Shown in pieces: positions 5,523 to 6,147 of a stretch of DNA of 6,147 bases. The stretch is from UBA7359 sp047618295. GTDB lineage: Bacteria > Pseudomonadota > Gammaproteobacteria > Eutrophobiales > Eutrophobiaceae. Positions within the stretch are counted from its first letter, which is position 1. Each line of letters opens with the position of its first letter. Made by a program: the position numbers and the translations under genes. The notes below the pieces were generated by a model that was not told the origin of the DNA, ran no database searches, and was given only the letters and a program-made list of their open reading frames with translations. The stretch spans positions 1 to 6,147 of the forward strand of contig JBLHKL010000111.1 in the NCBI GenBank assembly GCA_047618295.1, in the 5' to 3' direction.

Positions 5523-6147
5523 TATATTTATATTGTGACTTTGCCTTTTTTTTGTAATTAATCAACGCAAATTTACTTGTAATATCATTATATGAATTCA
5601 TATTAGGATTTGTGTTAGTGTCTTCAGAATTTGTCCTAGCATCTTGATCTTGTTGCTCATTAATCTTATTGGTTTCATGCGATGCTAGACATGTATTTGT
5701 ATCTACCCAATCAAAATCACCTTTAACCATTACGGTACTTGCCTTAGATGAGATGACAGCACTTTCAATAGATAGGGGGCTGAAGCAATCATTCTTTTCT
5801 AAGAGGATTGTTTTATATAAGCCTTCATTTTTTGCGCAACTCCAAGACCGATAAGCATGCAAGACAATTTCTGGGTAGTTGACACTGAGACTATCGATAA
5901 AAAACTTGGCTGAGCAGATATATATGCCAGAGTTCCAAAAATGTTTTCCTGAGGCAGGATAATCTTTTGCTGCTTCAGGATTAGTTCTTTCCAAAAGATT
6001 GTTTAACACATAGGCATCTTTAAAATGCGTCATCTTTTCTGCCGTTTCAATATAGCTATAATTGGTTTCACTTTCATTGGGCTGTAAACCACAACAAACA
6101 ATGTATTTATTATGCGCAATCTCTACAGCATCATGTATTGCATTATG
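5515..6147 (-). CDS. manC: Diverged GDP-mannose pyrophosphorylase (ManC N-terminal part), 5' partial
   Basis: The frame is open from the right edge to a TAA at 5515-5517 (210 residues here); an internal ATG at 6033 is not the real start, because family-like sequence continues upstream to the edge. ManC landmarks are visible: a C-terminal part of the nucleotidyltransferase fold with HNAIHDAVEIAHNKYIV, GKHFWNSGIYICSAKFFIDSL, SPLSIESAVISS and VKGDFDWVD. Compared with recalled ManC sequences several hallmark motifs are altered: the usual GYGYI is NYSYI, the usual FxEKP is LLERT, and the usual DVGSW after the Trp is DTNTC. The linker (residues after DWVD) is rich in Asn, Asp and Gln, and only MNSYNDITSKFALI still resembles the family. 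The enzyme would make GDP-mannose; with these changes activity is doubtful. A poly-A tract at 5546-5553 shifts it out of frame with the cupin. Confidence 0.8.
   Translation of the reverse strand, partial: HNAIHDAVEIAHNKYIVCCGLQPNESETNYSYIETAEKMTHFKDAYVLNNLLERTNPEAAKDYPASGKHFWNSGIYICSAKFFIDSLSVNYPEIVLHAYRSWSCAKNEGLYKTILLEKNDCFSPLSIESAVISSKASTVMVKGDFDWVDTNTCLASHETNKINEQQDQDARTNSEDTNTNPNMNSYNDITSKFALINYKKKAKSQYKYIE
5546..5553 (-). repeat. A8 homopolymer (T8 on plus strand) at the ManC split
   Basis: Eight consecutive A bases on the minus strand lie in the codons TAC AAA AAA AAG GCA of the nucleotidyltransferase frame. With seven A bases the frame would read AGG CAA AGT CAC and run through ATA TTG AGT into the cupin without a stop, giving one fused ManC protein. 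A -1 ribosomal slip at the A-AAA-AAG heptamer would instead hit TAA after five codons, so it would not join them; a +1 or -2 shift, or loss of one A in the transcript, would. Confidence 0.75.

Noticed and set aside
5544..5553. Programmed -1 frameshift at A-AAA-AAG joining the two ManC halves
   Set aside because: The heptamer is present in the correct phase, but a -1 shift leads to TAA within a few codons; only +1, -2 or a changed tract length would reach the cupin.
5669..5854. Plus-strand open frame of 61 codons opposite ManC
   Set aside because: Lies entirely antisense to a recognisable ManC coding region, with no family resemblance. The minus-strand frames at 1235-1477, 2811-3038 and 4943-5149 were dropped for the same reason, being opposite or largely opposite the fimbrial genes.

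Overview
The window looks like AT-rich gammaproteobacterial DNA. That assignment rests on the style of the genes (periplasmic signal peptides, a chaperone-usher pilus, a ManC-type sugar nucleotide enzyme), not on any species marker. It has two parts that face each other.

Bases 1-5034, plus strand, hold most of a chaperone-usher fimbrial operon. In order: the last 21 codons of a fimbrial subunit whose gene begins outside the window; a strong intrinsic terminator (108-149); a 330-residue secreted subunit made of two related beta-rich domains; a 178-residue secreted protein with four cysteines and a TTG start; a PapD-like periplasmic chaperone; and an 819-residue outer-membrane usher. The usher resembles the alternate (alpha, CS1/CFA/TcfC-type) class, with a short extracellular-loop style barrel, an E-set plug region and a CooC-like C-terminal region. 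The three subunit-like proteins all end in Pro-Glu just before the stop, and the first two also share the preceding strand, so they are probably related clients of the one chaperone. The expected flow is: subunits enter the periplasm by Sec, the chaperone holds them, and the usher assembles and exports them. The terminator after the first subunit probably makes that subunit the most abundant and throttles the accessory genes.

Bases 5112-6147, minus strand, converge on the usher. They encode a diverged mannose-1-phosphate guanylyltransferase / mannose-6-phosphate isomerase (ManC/AlgA/XanB type). The gene is split into two overlapping frames next to an A8 tract: a partial nucleotidyltransferase part running off the right edge, and a well-conserved C-terminal cupin. 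Removing one A from the tract would rejoin them, so the split is either a disabling frameshift, a slippage site or a sequencing error.

The least settled points are the translation starts. The 178-residue gene and the cupin have only TTG, and the usher has TTG or a non-canonical ATT three codons upstream. No RNA genes, CRISPR arrays or insertion sequences were seen.
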